62,514 nucleotides of DNA from Acidobacteria bacterium Ga0077522 (GCA_001464065.1 LNDN01000040.1:1-62514), one strand, 5' to 3'; positions 16,715-25,266 are shown, numbered from the stretch's first letter. Translations and numbers: made by a program. Notes: a model not told the origin generated them from the sequence alone.

Positions 16715-17164
16715 ATGAGCATGGTGCGATTCGACCCGTTCCGCGATCTGGCCACGATGCAGGACCGCATCAACCGCATCTTCGGCGACGCCTATACCCG
16801 TCGGTTCGACGACGACCTGACCCAGCGGGGCGAGTGGTCGCCGGCCGTCGACATCTACGAGAACGCCGATCAGGAGATCGTGCTGACGGCGGAGCTGCCG
16901 GGCATTGCCCGCGAGGACATCGACCTGCGCGTCGAGCACAACACGCTCACCCTGCGTGGCGAGCGCAAGCGCGACACGTCGATCAAGCAGGAGCAGTACC
17001 ACCGCGTCGAGCGCGCCTATGGCGCCTTCAGCCGCTCGTTCTCGCTGCCATCGCGCATCGACACGGAGCAGGTACGCGCGGAGTTCAAGGAGGGGCTGCT
17101 GATCATCACGCTGCCGGTCAAGGCCGCGGCCAAGCCGAGACAGATCGAGGTCGCCATCAGCTAG
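16715..17164 (+). CDS. Small heat-shock protein, Hsp20 family
   Basis: A 149-residue alpha-crystallin chaperone, more canonical than its divergent neighbour. The N-terminus MSMVRFDPFRDLATMQDRIN is typical. The domain (about 40-140) includes WSPAVDIYENADQEIVLTAE, NTLTLRGERK, YHRVERAYGAFSRSFSLPS and the signature strand AEFKEGLLIITLPVK. A GGAGGAGAGG ribosome site lies just before the ATG. The C-terminus (KPRQIEVAIS) has an IEV in place of the IxI motif. It is driven by the near-consensus promoter at 16559 and ends at a hairpin (17207-17243). Confidence 0.96.
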   Translation: MSMVRFDPFRDLATMQDRINRIFGDAYTRRFDDDLTQRGEWSPAVDIYENADQEIVLTAELPGIAREDIDLRVEHNTLTLRGERKRDTSIKQEQYHRVERAYGAFSRSFSLPSRIDTEQVRAEFKEGLLIITLPVKAAAKPRQIEVAIS

Positions 17165-17206
17165 CCGCGGGAGCCGGTGCTCCCGTCCTGCGGTGCCGTC
17201 GAGATC

Positions 17207-17243
17207 GGGCACGTGGGAACCGCCGCGACGGTTCCCCGTGCCC
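17207..17243. terminator. Hairpin between convergent hsp20 and ABC permease genes
   Basis: GGGCACGTGGGAACCG pairs with CGGTTCCCCGTGCCC around a short loop. There is no T-tract on either side, so it may act as a bidirectional, Rho-assisted or mRNA-protecting structure. Confidence 0.55.
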
Positions 17244-17253
17244 GTCGTGCGTG

Positions 17254-18369
17254 TCAGCCCGACGTCTTCCGGAACCGGAAGACCGCCAGTCCGATGATGG
17301 CGCAGGTGTAGAACGCCAGCCAGGCGATCGGCACCCACAGCTCCGCCACGCCCGCCCCCCGCAACACGATGCCGCGCACCACCTCGATGAAGTAACGCGC
17401 CGGGATGAGCCGCGAGATCAGCTGGAAGACCATCGGCATCCCGTCGATGGGGAAGACGTAGCCCGACAGGAAGACGAACGGCAGCAGGAACATCATCGAC
17501 AGCTGCTGCGCCTGGCGCTGCGTTTGGGCGATGGTCGACAGCAGCATGCCCAGCCCGAGCACCGCGGCGATGAACAGGAACCCGACGCCGTAGAGCAGCA
17601 GCACGCTGCCCATGATCGGGATCCGGAACAGGAACCGCATCAACAGCACCGTCACCGTCAGCTGCACGTAGCCGATGACGATGAACGGCATCAGCTTGCC
17701 GAGAATCAGCTGCGTGCGCGTCACCGGCGTGACCTGCAGCTGCTCGAGCGTCCCCATCTCGCGCTCGCGCACGATGGCGCCGGCGGTGAACTGGATCAGC
17801 GTGAACGTCAGGATGATGGCCAGCAGGCCGGGGATGACGAACGTCGCCGTGCGCAGATCCGGGTTGTACCAGGGACGCACGCGCAGATCGACAGGCAGGG
17901 CACGCTCGCGCCATCCCGCTCGCCGCGCCAGCGTCTGGATGGACAACTGCGTCGCCACCCCGCTGGCGATCGACATCGCCTGGCTGGCCGTGGTGGTGTC
18001 CGACGCGTTGACCACGAGGAACGCTTCGGCGGGCGTGCCACGATGGCGGTTGGCGCCGTAGTCGCGATCGATCACGAGCCCGACGGCCGCGGTCGAGGAG
18101 TCCAGCGCCGTCTGCAGGTCGCGCATGCTGTCCACGCGTCCGACCACCTCGAAGTACTGGCTGGCCGTCAGCCGCGCCACCAGTTCGCGGCTGTCGTAGG
18201 ACCGGCTCTCGTCGAGGACCACCGTCTTCAGATGCTTGACGTCGTAGTTGATGGCATACCCGAACACCAGGGTCTGCATCAGCGGAATCAGGATGATCAT
18301 GCGCAGCGTCAGGCGATCGCGCTTGAGCTGCATGAACTCCTTCCAGGTCAGGGCCAGCAGCCGTCTCAT
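17254..18369 (-). CDS. ABC-2 type transporter permease (YbhR/YbhS/YhhJ-like)
   Basis: A 371-residue inner-membrane permease with the ABC-2 layout: one N-terminal membrane segment (about 25-42, MIILIPLMQTLVFGYAINYD), a large periplasmic domain (about 43-175), then five hydrophobic segments from about 175 to the end. RQAQQLSMMFLLPFVFLSGY and FPIDGMPMVFQLISRLIPAR are typical of the drug/lipid-exporter branch. It is the last gene of the six-gene export operon; its ATG overlaps the preceding ATPase stop (ATGA). With the two ATPases, HlyD and TolC it should form a full envelope-spanning exporter. Confidence 0.93.
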   Translation of the reverse strand: MRRLLALTWKEFMQLKRDRLTLRMIILIPLMQTLVFGYAINYDVKHLKTVVLDESRSYDSRELVARLTASQYFEVVGRVDSMRDLQTALDSSTAAVGLVIDRDYGANRHRGTPAEAFLVVNASDTTTASQAMSIASGVATQLSIQTLARRAGWRERALPVDLRVRPWYNPDLRTATFVIPGLLAIILTFTLIQFTAGAIVREREMGTLEQLQVTPVTRTQLILGKLMPFIVIGYVQLTVTVLLMRFLFRIPIMGSVLLLYGVGFLFIAAVLGLGMLLSTIAQTQRQAQQLSMMFLLPFVFLSGYVFPIDGMPMVFQLISRLIPARYFIEVVRGIVLRGAGVAELWVPIAWLAFYTCAIIGLAVFRFRKTSG

Positions 18370-19322
18370 GCGGCCTCCTCCGCGCCGGTGGCGCGCGTGC
18401 GAGCGAGTGACACGAACACGTCCTCGAGGGAGGGCTCGGCCAGGTCCGGTCGGCCATACACGGCCAGGGCCGACAGCGCCTCGGCCTGCGCCTCTGCATG
18501 CAGCACCGCACGCAGGCGGCGTCCCGACAGGTAGACGTCCTCGAAGAGGGGCTGCCCCCGCAGCGCGGCGACCGCGCCGAACGCATCCGCGGCCATCTCC
18601 ACCTCGAACAGGCGTCCGGCCAGGTGCGCCTTGAGATCGATCGGCGAGCCATCGGCGATCAGACTGCCGTCGAGGATGAAGGCCAGCCGGTCACACTGCT
18701 CGGCCTCGTCCATGTAGTGCGTGGTGACCAGCACGGTCATGCCGCGGTCGGCCGCCAGTTCGTAGATCAGATCCCAGAACATCCGTCGTCCCACCGGGTC
18801 TACGCCGCCGGTCGGTTCGTCGAGGAACAGCAGTTCGGGCTCGTGCAGCAGCGCCGCGGCGAGCGCGACGCGCTGGCGCAGGCCGGTCGACAGGCCTTCG
18901 GTCAGCATGCGCCGGGCCGGCTGGAACTGCAGGCGGTCGGCCAGGGCATCGATGCGGCCCGCCAGGGCAGGCCCACGCAGGCCGTACACCGCGCCGAAGA
19001 AGCGCAGGTTCTCCTCGACGGTGAGGTCCAGGTACAGCGAGAACTTCTGGCTCATGTAGCCGAGGCGGCGCTTCCACGCGTCGGTGTCGGCCGCGAGATC
19101 GAGGCCACCGAACCCGGTGATGACACCGGAGGTCGGCGCCAGCAGACCGGCGAGCATGCGGATGGTGGTGGACTTGCCCGATCCGTTCGGACCGAGAAAG
19201 CCGAAGACCCGCCCGCGCGGAATCTCGACGTCGATGTTGCGCACGGCGACGAACGACCCGAAGCGGCGCGTCAGCGCGCGGGCTGTGACCAGGTGGTCGG
19301 GACTGCGCTGAGGCGCACTCAT
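18366..19322 (-). CDS. ABC transporter ATP-binding protein
   Basis: Cytoplasmic ATPase of the exporter; 318 residues. Walker A is FGFLGPNGSGKSTTIRMLAG (about 41-60), the signature is LSTGLRQRVALAAALLHEP (a T replaces the second G of LSGGQ), Walker B is LLFLDEPTGGVDPVGRR and the switch histidine is VTTHYMDEAEQCDRL. About 80 C-terminal residues form an accessory domain. It is the second of two ATPase genes, so a heterodimer with the 19319 product is likely, as in YbhF, where two such domains are fused. Both ends overlap neighbours by ATGA. Confidence 0.95.
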   Translation of the reverse strand: MSAPQRSPDHLVTARALTRRFGSFVAVRNIDVEIPRGRVFGFLGPNGSGKSTTIRMLAGLLAPTSGVITGFGGLDLAADTDAWKRRLGYMSQKFSLYLDLTVEENLRFFGAVYGLRGPALAGRIDALADRLQFQPARRMLTEGLSTGLRQRVALAAALLHEPELLFLDEPTGGVDPVGRRMFWDLIYELAADRGMTVLVTTHYMDEAEQCDRLAFILDGSLIADGSPIDLKAHLAGRLFEVEMAADAFGAVAALRGQPLFEDVYLSGRRLRAVLHAEAQAEALSALAVYGRPDLAEPSLEDVFVSLARTRATGAEEAA

Positions 19323-20269
19323 CGCGACCCCGCCAGCGCCAGCGGCGATCCCGGCGCCTGATCCACACCGGCTCCGGTGTCGTGCTCGCTGTGCCACACG
19401 AACACGTCCTCGAGCGAGGGCGCGATGACGCGCACGTCGTCGGCCTCGACGTGCCCCGCCATGGCTCGCCGCACCTCGCCGAGCAGGGAGTCGGCGTCCG
19501 CGGTGCGGCCGCGCACGTGCAGGCGCGTCCCGAACAGGGACACGTCCTCGACCCCCGGCAGGTCCGCGAGCTGTCGCCGCAAGCGCATGCGGTCGTGACT
19601 TCGCACCTCCACCAGCGCCCGCGGATAGGCGCCGACGATGGCAGCGCGGGTGCCGAGGGCGGTGACCCGTCCGCGGTCGAGGAAGGCCATCCGTGAGGCG
19701 TACTCGGCCTCGTCCATGTAGGGGGTCGAGACCACCAGCGTGAGCCCTTCGTGATGCAACTGGTTGAGCAGGATCCAGAACTCGCGGCGCGACACCGGGT
19801 CGACGCCCGTGGTGGGTTCGTCCAGCAGGAGCAGCTCCGGCTGCGTCAGCAGCGCGCTGACCAGCGCGAGCTTCTGCTTCATGCCGCCCGACAGGGCGCC
19901 GGCCAGCCGCGATCGGAAGCGATCGAGTCCGACGCGTGCGAGGAGCTCCGCCGTCCGTGTGCGCGCGATCGCGTCGGGGACGTCGTAGAGCCGTGCGCGC
20001 AGGTGCAGGTTCTCGTCGATCGTCAGGTCCTCGTAGAGCGAGAACCGTTGCGGCACCAGTCCGAACGTGCGCACGCCATGCACCTGCACGTGGCCGCCGC
20101 TCGGGGTGATGAGTCCGGCGACGAGGCGGAAGAACGTCGACTTGCCGGCGCCATCCGGGCCGAGCAGCGCGAACAGTTCGCCGCGTGCGATCGACAGCGT
20201 CAGCCCGCGCAGGGCGTCGACCGCGCCGAAGCGCTTCGTGAGGCCGGTGGCCTCGATCATCGTGCTCAT
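19319..20269 (-). CDS. ABC transporter ATP-binding protein
   Basis: The first ATPase gene of the exporter; 316 residues. Walker A is LLGPDGAGKSTFFRLVAG, the signature is LSGGMKQKLALVSALL, Walker B LLLLDEPTTGVDPVSRR. The residue after Walker B that is usually a switch histidine is proline (VSTPYMDEAEYA), so this subunit may hydrolyse ATP poorly and pair asymmetrically with the neighbour, which has histidine. A C-terminal accessory domain (about 225-300) ends LEDVFVWHSEHDTG. ATG at 20269 overlaps the hlyD-like stop. Confidence 0.94.
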   Translation of the reverse strand: MSTMIEATGLTKRFGAVDALRGLTLSIARGELFALLGPDGAGKSTFFRLVAGLITPSGGHVQVHGVRTFGLVPQRFSLYEDLTIDENLHLRARLYDVPDAIARTRTAELLARVGLDRFRSRLAGALSGGMKQKLALVSALLTQPELLLLDEPTTGVDPVSRREFWILLNQLHHEGLTLVVSTPYMDEAEYASRMAFLDRGRVTALGTRAAIVGAYPRALVEVRSHDRMRLRRQLADLPGVEDVSLFGTRLHVRGRTADADSLLGEVRRAMAGHVEADDVRVIAPSLEDVFVWHSEHDTGAGVDQAPGSPLALAGSR

Positions 20270-21267
20270 GGCGTCGGCCTCGGCGACGTCGACGCCGCGA
20301 CGAGCACCTCGGCTGGTTGCCCTGGCACGAGGGGGGCCGTCCAGCCGGCATCGAGATCCACCTTGGCGGCGTAGACGAGATTGACGCGTTCCTCGCGCGT
20401 CTCGACCGCCTTGGGCGTGAACTCGGCGTTCGGTGAGATTTCGGTCACGCGCGCCGGAAAGGTCTGCCCCGGATAGGCATCGACGGATACCTGCACGACC
20501 TGCCCCTGGCGGACCTGGCCGAGATGCGGCTCGGGGACGAACGTGCGGACGTAGAGGCGCGCCACGAGGCCGAGCGTCAGCGCCGGCTGCCCGGGGCCGA
20601 GCAGGGCACCGGGCTCGACGAGGCGGTGCAGCACGACGGCATCGCTCGGGGCCCGCAGTTCGGCCTCGCGCACCACGATGTCCGATTGCGCCTTGACGCG
20701 CTGGGCGCGACCGAGTTCGGCCTCGGCCTGTCGGCTCTGCCACTGGCGGAACCCCTGACGCACCAGCGTCAGCCGCTGGGTGGCGGCGTCGACGGCGGCC
20801 TGCGCCCGCGTGACATCGGAGGCGGCGCGGTCGAGATCGCGCTGCGTGCCGACCCGCTTGCTGCGCAACTGCTGCTGTCGAGCGAGTTCTTCCTTCGCGA
20901 GCGACAGGGCGGCGAGACGGTCGGCCCGCTCGGCCTCTGCGCCGGCGATCTCGGCGGCGCGGCTGCCGGACGCGAGATCGCGCACACGGGCCTCTGCCGC
21001 CGTCACCGACTGGGCATCGCGGTCGGGGGCGAGGGCGACTTCGGCCAGATCGAGGCGCACCAGCAGGTCGCCGGCCTTGACGCGATCGCCTTCGCGGACC
21101 AGGACCTCGAGGACACGTCCCTGGATGCGAGGCGCGATGTCGACCAGCGGCGCTTCGATGCGTCCGTTCAGATGGAGGCGATCGTCCACGGGGCCGCGCG
21201 CGCAACTGGTCGAGGTGAGCGACAGGAGCGCCAGCAGGGCGGCAGTGGTCGGAGCGGAGAGCGTCAT
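20266..21267 (-). CDS. HlyD/MFP-type periplasmic adaptor
   Basis: Membrane-fusion protein linking an inner-membrane ABC transporter to TolC; 333 residues. A signal with a probable lipobox (LLSLTSTSC, Cys at 22) suggests a lipoprotein. The lipoyl half-motif GRIEAPLVDIAPRIQGRVLE and VREGDRVKAGDLLVRLD comes first, a coiled-coil hairpin (about 90-195) follows, then the second lipoyl half (LRAPSDAVVLHRLVEPGALL) and the beta-barrel (VQVSVDAYPGQTFPARVTEI). It most resembles YbhG. Coupled by ATGA to tolC-like upstream and the ATPase downstream. Confidence 0.94.
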   Translation of the reverse strand: MTLSAPTTAALLALLSLTSTSCARGPVDDRLHLNGRIEAPLVDIAPRIQGRVLEVLVREGDRVKAGDLLVRLDLAEVALAPDRDAQSVTAAEARVRDLASGSRAAEIAGAEAERADRLAALSLAKEELARQQQLRSKRVGTQRDLDRAASDVTRAQAAVDAATQRLTLVRQGFRQWQSRQAEAELGRAQRVKAQSDIVVREAELRAPSDAVVLHRLVEPGALLGPGQPALTLGLVARLYVRTFVPEPHLGQVRQGQVVQVSVDAYPGQTFPARVTEISPNAEFTPKAVETREERVNLVYAAKVDLDAGWTAPLVPGQPAEVLVAASTSPRPTP

Positions 21268-22859
21268 CGGACGGGTCCTTTCAGGTCGAGGGCGATGCCG
21301 CGTCGTTCGAGGAGGCGCCCCGTGGCCCGCAGCACTTCGGTGGTCGCGCGCGTCATGTCGAGGCGCGCGGCGGTGCGTGCCAGCGACGCCTGCGCGAGTT
21401 CGGTCTGGCGCTGCAGCACGAAGAAGTTCGAGCTCTGCCCGGTGTCGAAGCGCGCCTGTTCGGCGGCGAGCAGATCGGTGGCGGCCGTCTCGAGGGCGGT
21501 GGCCGCGTCGTGTCGGTCCCGTGCCGCCGAGAGCACCGCCGCGGCGGTCCGGACCTCGGTGGCGATGCGCTGTGCGAGCTGGTCGCGCAGCAGGTGGGTG
21601 CGGCGCTCGGCGAGTGTGGCGGCCACGACATCGGCCTTCGCCGCGCGTCTTCCGAGCGGCAGGGCGAGGCTGACGCCGACGTAGACGTCGGAAAAACGGT
21701 GCGTGGCGAGGGTCTGCAGGGAGTCGTCGAGGCCCCCACGCTGCGCGTCAGGGATGGTCACGACGGCGCCGGGGAACGGCACGAGGAGATCCGCGTTGTC
21801 GCCGCCGGCCAGGCCGCGCAGGTGGTAGGCCGCGATCAGATCGAGCTGGGTGCGCGTGCGTTCCCGGGCCAGCGCCGTGTCGAGTTCGGCGATCTGCCGC
21901 GCGGCGTCGACATCGGCCAGTTCCGGGCGGCGCTCCAGGGCATCGGCCACGAGGCGATCGACCTGATCCGGCGGCGGTGGGGCCGGCGGTTCGTCAGCGA
22001 GGTCGAACGCCATCGTCCACACGGGCGAGTCGGCCGTGCCGGCCATCAGCTGGCGCAGACCGATGTCGGCGCGCAGCGCCTCGTCGCGCGCACGCACCAG
22101 GTCGGTTCGGCGCCTGGCGATCTCGGCCTGTGGCGCGGCAATGTCGGACTCGGCGGCGGTGCCGGCGTCGATGCGCACGCTGGTGTCCTCGCGTTGCGCC
22201 TCGGCCAACGCCAGCGACTGCTCGCGAATGCGCACGTCGTCCCGGGTCGCCCGGACGGCCCAGTACGCCCGCTCCACGGCCGCGACGGTCTCCGAGATCA
22301 ATCGCTCCAGGGAGGTCCGGCTTCGCGACACGTCGAGCGCCGACACCTTGAGGGCGCGTCGCTGGACGTCGAACCGACGGCCCGCGAGCAGCGGTTGCCG
22401 GACCTCGATGCCGACGCTGGTGAGGTAGGCCGGGGTGAGCAGGGCGAACCGGCTGGTGCTGTCCTCCAGCGACGTCGACGCGCTGCCGGTGACGGTGGCC
22501 CCCGACTCGAAGAGGCGCGTCCACGACGCGCTGCCGACGAGGCTGTTCACCCGCGGGGCCAAGGCGCCCTCGGGCGCTCCGACAAACAGGGTGTTCAGGG
22601 GGTCGGTCCGGCTGCGGAGCCGGCTGTCGAGCCGGAGGACCGGGTCGTAGGCGGCCTGCGCCCGCATCTCGCCCTGAGCGGCGATGGTGATGGCGTCCCG
22701 CTGAATCGCCACCTCGGGCAGGCGTTCGAGCGCCCGCGCAGTGGCATCGGCCAGGGTGAGCGGGGTGGGCTGGGCCCCCACACCGGTCGCGCTCACCAGC
22801 CACGACAGGGCCGCGCACGCGACCATCAGGGGCCAGCGGCGCAGGACCAACGGCGTCAT
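21264..22859 (-). CDS. TolC-family outer membrane factor
   Basis: Trimeric outer-membrane exit duct; 531 residues with a signal peptide cleaved near VSATGVGAQP (about 29). Two internally repeated halves of helical hairpin and strand are visible: LADATARALERLPEVAIQRD with QPLLAGRRFDVQRRALKVSA in the first, and LVADALERRPELADVDAARQ with VGVSLALPLGRRAAKADVVA in the second. The last part has the typical ARFDTGQSSNFFVLQRQTEL. It is the second gene of the export operon; its ATG overlaps the stop of the small NHLP-like gene, coupling that protein's synthesis to the duct's. Confidence 0.94.
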   Translation of the reverse strand: MTPLVLRRWPLMVACAALSWLVSATGVGAQPTPLTLADATARALERLPEVAIQRDAITIAAQGEMRAQAAYDPVLRLDSRLRSRTDPLNTLFVGAPEGALAPRVNSLVGSASWTRLFESGATVTGSASTSLEDSTSRFALLTPAYLTSVGIEVRQPLLAGRRFDVQRRALKVSALDVSRSRTSLERLISETVAAVERAYWAVRATRDDVRIREQSLALAEAQREDTSVRIDAGTAAESDIAAPQAEIARRRTDLVRARDEALRADIGLRQLMAGTADSPVWTMAFDLADEPPAPPPPDQVDRLVADALERRPELADVDAARQIAELDTALARERTRTQLDLIAAYHLRGLAGGDNADLLVPFPGAVVTIPDAQRGGLDDSLQTLATHRFSDVYVGVSLALPLGRRAAKADVVAATLAERRTHLLRDQLAQRIATEVRTAAAVLSAARDRHDAATALETAATDLLAAEQARFDTGQSSNFFVLQRQTELAQASLARTAARLDMTRATTEVLRATGRLLERRGIALDLKGPVR

Positions 22860-23086
22860 CGCGTCACGCCCAGTCGCTGGAGCCGGGGATCGAGGGCCGC
22901 GGCAAAGGCGTCGAGCGTCTCTGGCGACATCGCCAGCAGGGCCTGCCGTTCCGTGGCGCTGATCTCGAGCGACGCCACCCCCACCAACTCATCCAGCGCG
23001 TCGTCTGGGGCCCGGCGGAACCGCTCTCGCCAGGCTTCGTCGGTCGCGAGCCGTCCCAGGATCTGTTCTACGTGTGCCTGACTCAT
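22856..23086 (-). CDS. Small NHLP/Os1348-like protein, first gene of the export operon
   Basis: A 76-residue acidic helical protein, SQAHVEQILGRLATDEAWRE at the start and AAALDPRLQRLGVTR at the end. From memory this matches Os1348-type members of the NHLP (nitrile-hydratase-leader-like) clan, several of which are RiPP precursors or relics; no search was run. There is no double-Gly leader site and no Cys-rich core, so a modified peptide is not evident. AAGGAG (23096-23091) precedes the ATG by four bases, and a -24/-12 promoter is directly upstream. Its stop overlaps tolC (ATGA). It could be an export substrate, a chaperone or a regulator. Confidence 0.72.
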   Translation of the reverse strand: MSQAHVEQILGRLATDEAWRERFRRAPDDALDELVGVASLEISATERQALLAMSPETLDAFAAALDPRLQRLGVTR

Positions 23087-23111
23087 GGAACTCCTTCCAC
23101 GAGTGTCTACA

Positions 23112-23127
23112 GGCAAGGGCTGGGCCA
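23112..23127 (-). promoter_or_regulatory. Sigma-54 (-24/-12) promoter of the export operon
   Basis: The minus strand reads TGGCCCAGCCCTTGCC, against consensus TGGCACGRNNNTTGCW: the GG and GC dinucleotides are exactly ten bases apart. The expected start, near 23101, is just before the ribosome site (23096) and ATG (23086). The adjacent upstream gene encodes a sigma-54 activator, which supports the call. Confidence 0.7.
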
Positions 23128-23174
23128 GTGGCCGCCTGCCGCAGGCAGATCTTTCAAGTAGCTGCTTAGTATAG

Positions 23175-23187
23175 CTTTATCATAAAG
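23175..23187. promoter_or_regulatory. 13-bp palindrome CTTTATCATAAAG
   Basis: A perfect palindrome around a central base, about 75-85 bases upstream of the predicted sigma-54 start, in unusually AT-rich sequence. TATACT (23174-23169, minus) lies directly beside it, so it may also regulate a second, sigma-70 type promoter. Candidate binding site for the activator or IHF-like protein. Confidence 0.5.
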
Positions 23188-23239
23188 AGTGTGACAGTTT
23201 GCGGTCGAGAGTACAGCCTGTGTATTGCTTAGAAATCTT

Positions 23240-23265
23240 CACAATGGCGATTTGTCCGCATTGTG
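23240..23265. promoter_or_regulatory. CACAATG/CATTGTG inverted repeat, candidate enhancer site
   Basis: CACAATG (23240-23246) and CATTGTG (23259-23265) flank 12 bases, about 140-165 bases upstream of the sigma-54 start, the usual distance for activator sites. It also lies just after the activator gene's stop, so a weak terminator is the alternative; the sequence after it on the minus strand (AAGATTTCT) is only mildly T-rich. Confidence 0.5.
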
Positions 23266-23272
23266 GGCGTGC

Positions 23273-24868
23273 TCAGACCAGCCCGTGACGCTTGAGCCGG
23301 ACGTACAACTGGGCGCGCGTGAGGCCCAGCGCGGTGGCAGCGCGGGACTTGTTGTACCGGGCCTCGCTGAGCGCCCGTTCCACCATCTGGCGCTCGACGT
23401 CGGGCAGCGTCGCCGCGGGGCCTCCGCCACCCGGACCATGGGCCACTGCGCTCGTCGGCGACGGGACGGCCTGGCGCTCGGGCGCGGCCGATCCGGTCGG
23501 CGCGGCGCGCCGGGCGAGAGCGGGGACGGCGAGATGCTCGGAGGTGATCAGGCCCCCGCCGGCCAAGATGGCGGCCCGTTCGAGGACGTTGCGCAATTCC
23601 CGCACGTTGCCGGGCCATGGATAGCCGAGCAGTCGCGGGACGGCTTCGCGGGACAGGCCTGCCGCGCGTCGGCCCAGTTGCCGGCCGATGTCCTCCAGCA
23701 GCACCTCGGCCAGCGGCAGCACATCGTCGGGGCGCTCGCGCAGCGGGGGGAGGGCGATCGCGAAGATGTGCAGCCGGTAGAACAGGTCTTCCCGGAACGT
23801 CCCCCGTTCCACCATCGCGCGCAGGTCGCGGTGGGTGGCGGCGATGACCCTGACGTCGGCCCTGACGACCTTCGAGGCCCCCAGCCGCTGGAACTCGCGT
23901 TCCTGGAGGACGCGGAGCAGTTTCGCCTGTGCCCCCGGCGACAACTCGCCGACCTCGTCGAGCAGCAGCACGCCGCCACCGGCCCGCTCGATCAGGCCGG
24001 CCCGTGCCTGGGTGGCCCCGGTGAAGGCGCCGCGTTCGTGGCCGAACAACTCCGATTCGATCAGCGCCTCGGGCAGCGCCGCGCAGTTGAGGGCCAGGAA
24101 CGGTCCGGCGGCCCGCGGTGACGCGGTGTGGATGAAGCGCGCCAGCACCTCCTTGCCGGTGCCCGACTCGCCCACGAGCAGCACCGTGGTGTCGGTGGCG
24201 GCCACCTGTGCCGCCTCGGCGACGGCCTGTCGCCACGCCGCCGACGTCCCGACCATTCGCCGCGGCGCGCCACGCCCGAGGACGGCGAGTTCGTCGGTGA
24301 GCGAGCGGACCCGCTGTTCGAGGGCGGCCGCACGCTCGCGGACCTCGGCGGCGCGGGCGGCTTCGTCGGCCAGGTCCTTGTGCGCGAGCGTCAGCGCGAC
24401 ATAGGCGGCCACGCGCACGGCGACCGGCGCATCGCGCTCCGTGAACGCGCCGCGTGCCCGCGACATGAAGTTCAGGCCACCGATGACCTCGCCGTTGCGG
24501 CGGAGGGGCACGCGCAGCGACCCGCGCAGACCGGCCGCGACAGCCGGGATCTGCTTCATCACCGGGTCCTCGGCCATGTCGTCGCACAGCAGGTGATCCC
24601 ACGGCTGTTCGAACAGATAGCGCATGTTCGGCGGCAGCTGGATGCGATCCGGGCGGCGGAAGTCGACGTCGGTGGTCAGCGCATGGATCGACAGCGAGGC
24701 GCGGTCGGGGGCCAGCAGCGCCAGGACCAGCGCGTCGTGCGGCAGGACGCGGCGGGTGATGCGGGAGAGATGCGGAAAGGCCTCGCGGATGTCGAGCGCT
24801 CCGGACAGCAGCGGCAGCAACTCGGCCAGGGCATCGAGTCGCTCGAGCAGATCGGCGTCCGCGGTCAC
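23273..24868 (-). CDS. Sigma-54 dependent transcriptional activator (GAF, AAA+, Fis HTH)
   Basis: Enhancer-binding protein of about 531 residues. A GAF sensor domain (about 15-165) is followed by a coiled linker, the AAA+ domain (about 203-430) and a C-terminal Fis-type HTH (about 490-531, [20 protein letters not shown]). Walker A is GESGTGKE (233-240), the sigma-54 contact loop is GAFTGA (280-285) and Walker B is LLLDEVGE. No receiver domain is present, so the signal is probably a small ligand bound by GAF. It is upstream of the export operon on the same strand and should drive its -24/-12 promoter. The start is uncertain: GTG at 24868 was chosen; a TTG at 24931 adds 21 residues and runs close to the divergent gene. 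Confidence 0.93.
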   Translation of the reverse strand: MTADADLLERLDALAELLPLLSGALDIREAFPHLSRITRRVLPHDALVLALLAPDRASLSIHALTTDVDFRRPDRIQLPPNMRYLFEQPWDHLLCDDMAEDPVMKQIPAVAAGLRGSLRVPLRRNGEVIGGLNFMSRARGAFTERDAPVAVRVAAYVALTLAHKDLADEAARAAEVRERAAALEQRVRSLTDELAVLGRGAPRRMVGTSAAWRQAVAEAAQVAATDTTVLLVGESGTGKEVLARFIHTASPRAAGPFLALNCAALPEALIESELFGHERGAFTGATQARAGLIERAGGGVLLLDEVGELSPGAQAKLLRVLQEREFQRLGASKVVRADVRVIAATHRDLRAMVERGTFREDLFYRLHIFAIALPPLRERPDDVLPLAEVLLEDIGRQLGRRAAGLSREAVPRLLGYPWPGNVRELRNVLERAAILAGGGLITSEHLAVPALARRAAPTGSAAPERQAVPSPTSAVAHGPGGGGPAATLPDVERQMVERALSEARYNKSRAATALGLTRAQLYVRLKRHGLV

Positions 24869-24942
24869 CGGTAGACGATAGCGCACGCCGCGCCGAACCC
24901 CGGGGGGCACCGTCTCGTCATATTCGCGCAAGGGGAGAGCCG

Positions 24943-25266
24943 ATGACGACGCTGTTCGTACTGGGGGTCGCGGTGTTGGCGATGACGATGATGGCGGGGG
25001 CGGCGCTGGCCTGGCTGGCGATTCGTGCCGTCCTCTGGGTGCTCTTCCTGCCCCTGCTGCTGCTCAAGGCGGCCTTCGGTCTGGTGTTCGGCCTGATCTT
25101 CGGCAGCGTCGGGCTGGTCGTCGGGCTGCTGGTCACCCTGGTCGTGGGCGGGCTTGGGCTGCTGGCGGTCCTCGCCGTGGTGGCGCTGCCGCTCATCCCG
25201 TTGCTGCTCGTGGCCGCCCTCGTCTGGGTGGCCATCAAGGGCACGGCGGCGCTCGCCGCTGCCTAG
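24943..25266 (+). CDS. Small hydrophobic membrane protein of unknown function
   Basis: A 107-residue protein that is nearly all hydrophobic (Leu, Val, Ala, Gly), with three or four likely membrane segments: [60 protein letters not shown] and a last one to residue 100. A GGGGAG ribosome site lies five bases before the ATG. It is divergent from the sigma-54 activator and convergent with gatA, sharing the CTAG at both stop codons. I do not recognise a family. Confidence 0.7.
   Translation: MTTLFVLGVAVLAMTMMAGAALAWLAIRAVLWVLFLPLLLLKAAFGLVFGLIFGSVGLVVGLLVTLVVGGLGLLAVLAVVALPLIPLLLVAALVWVAIKGTAALAAA

Noticed and set aside
22856-23086. Lanthipeptide or thiopeptide gene cluster
   Set aside because: The small protein has no Cys-rich core or double-Gly site, and no LanM, YcaO, radical-SAM or peptidase-containing ABC protein is nearby.
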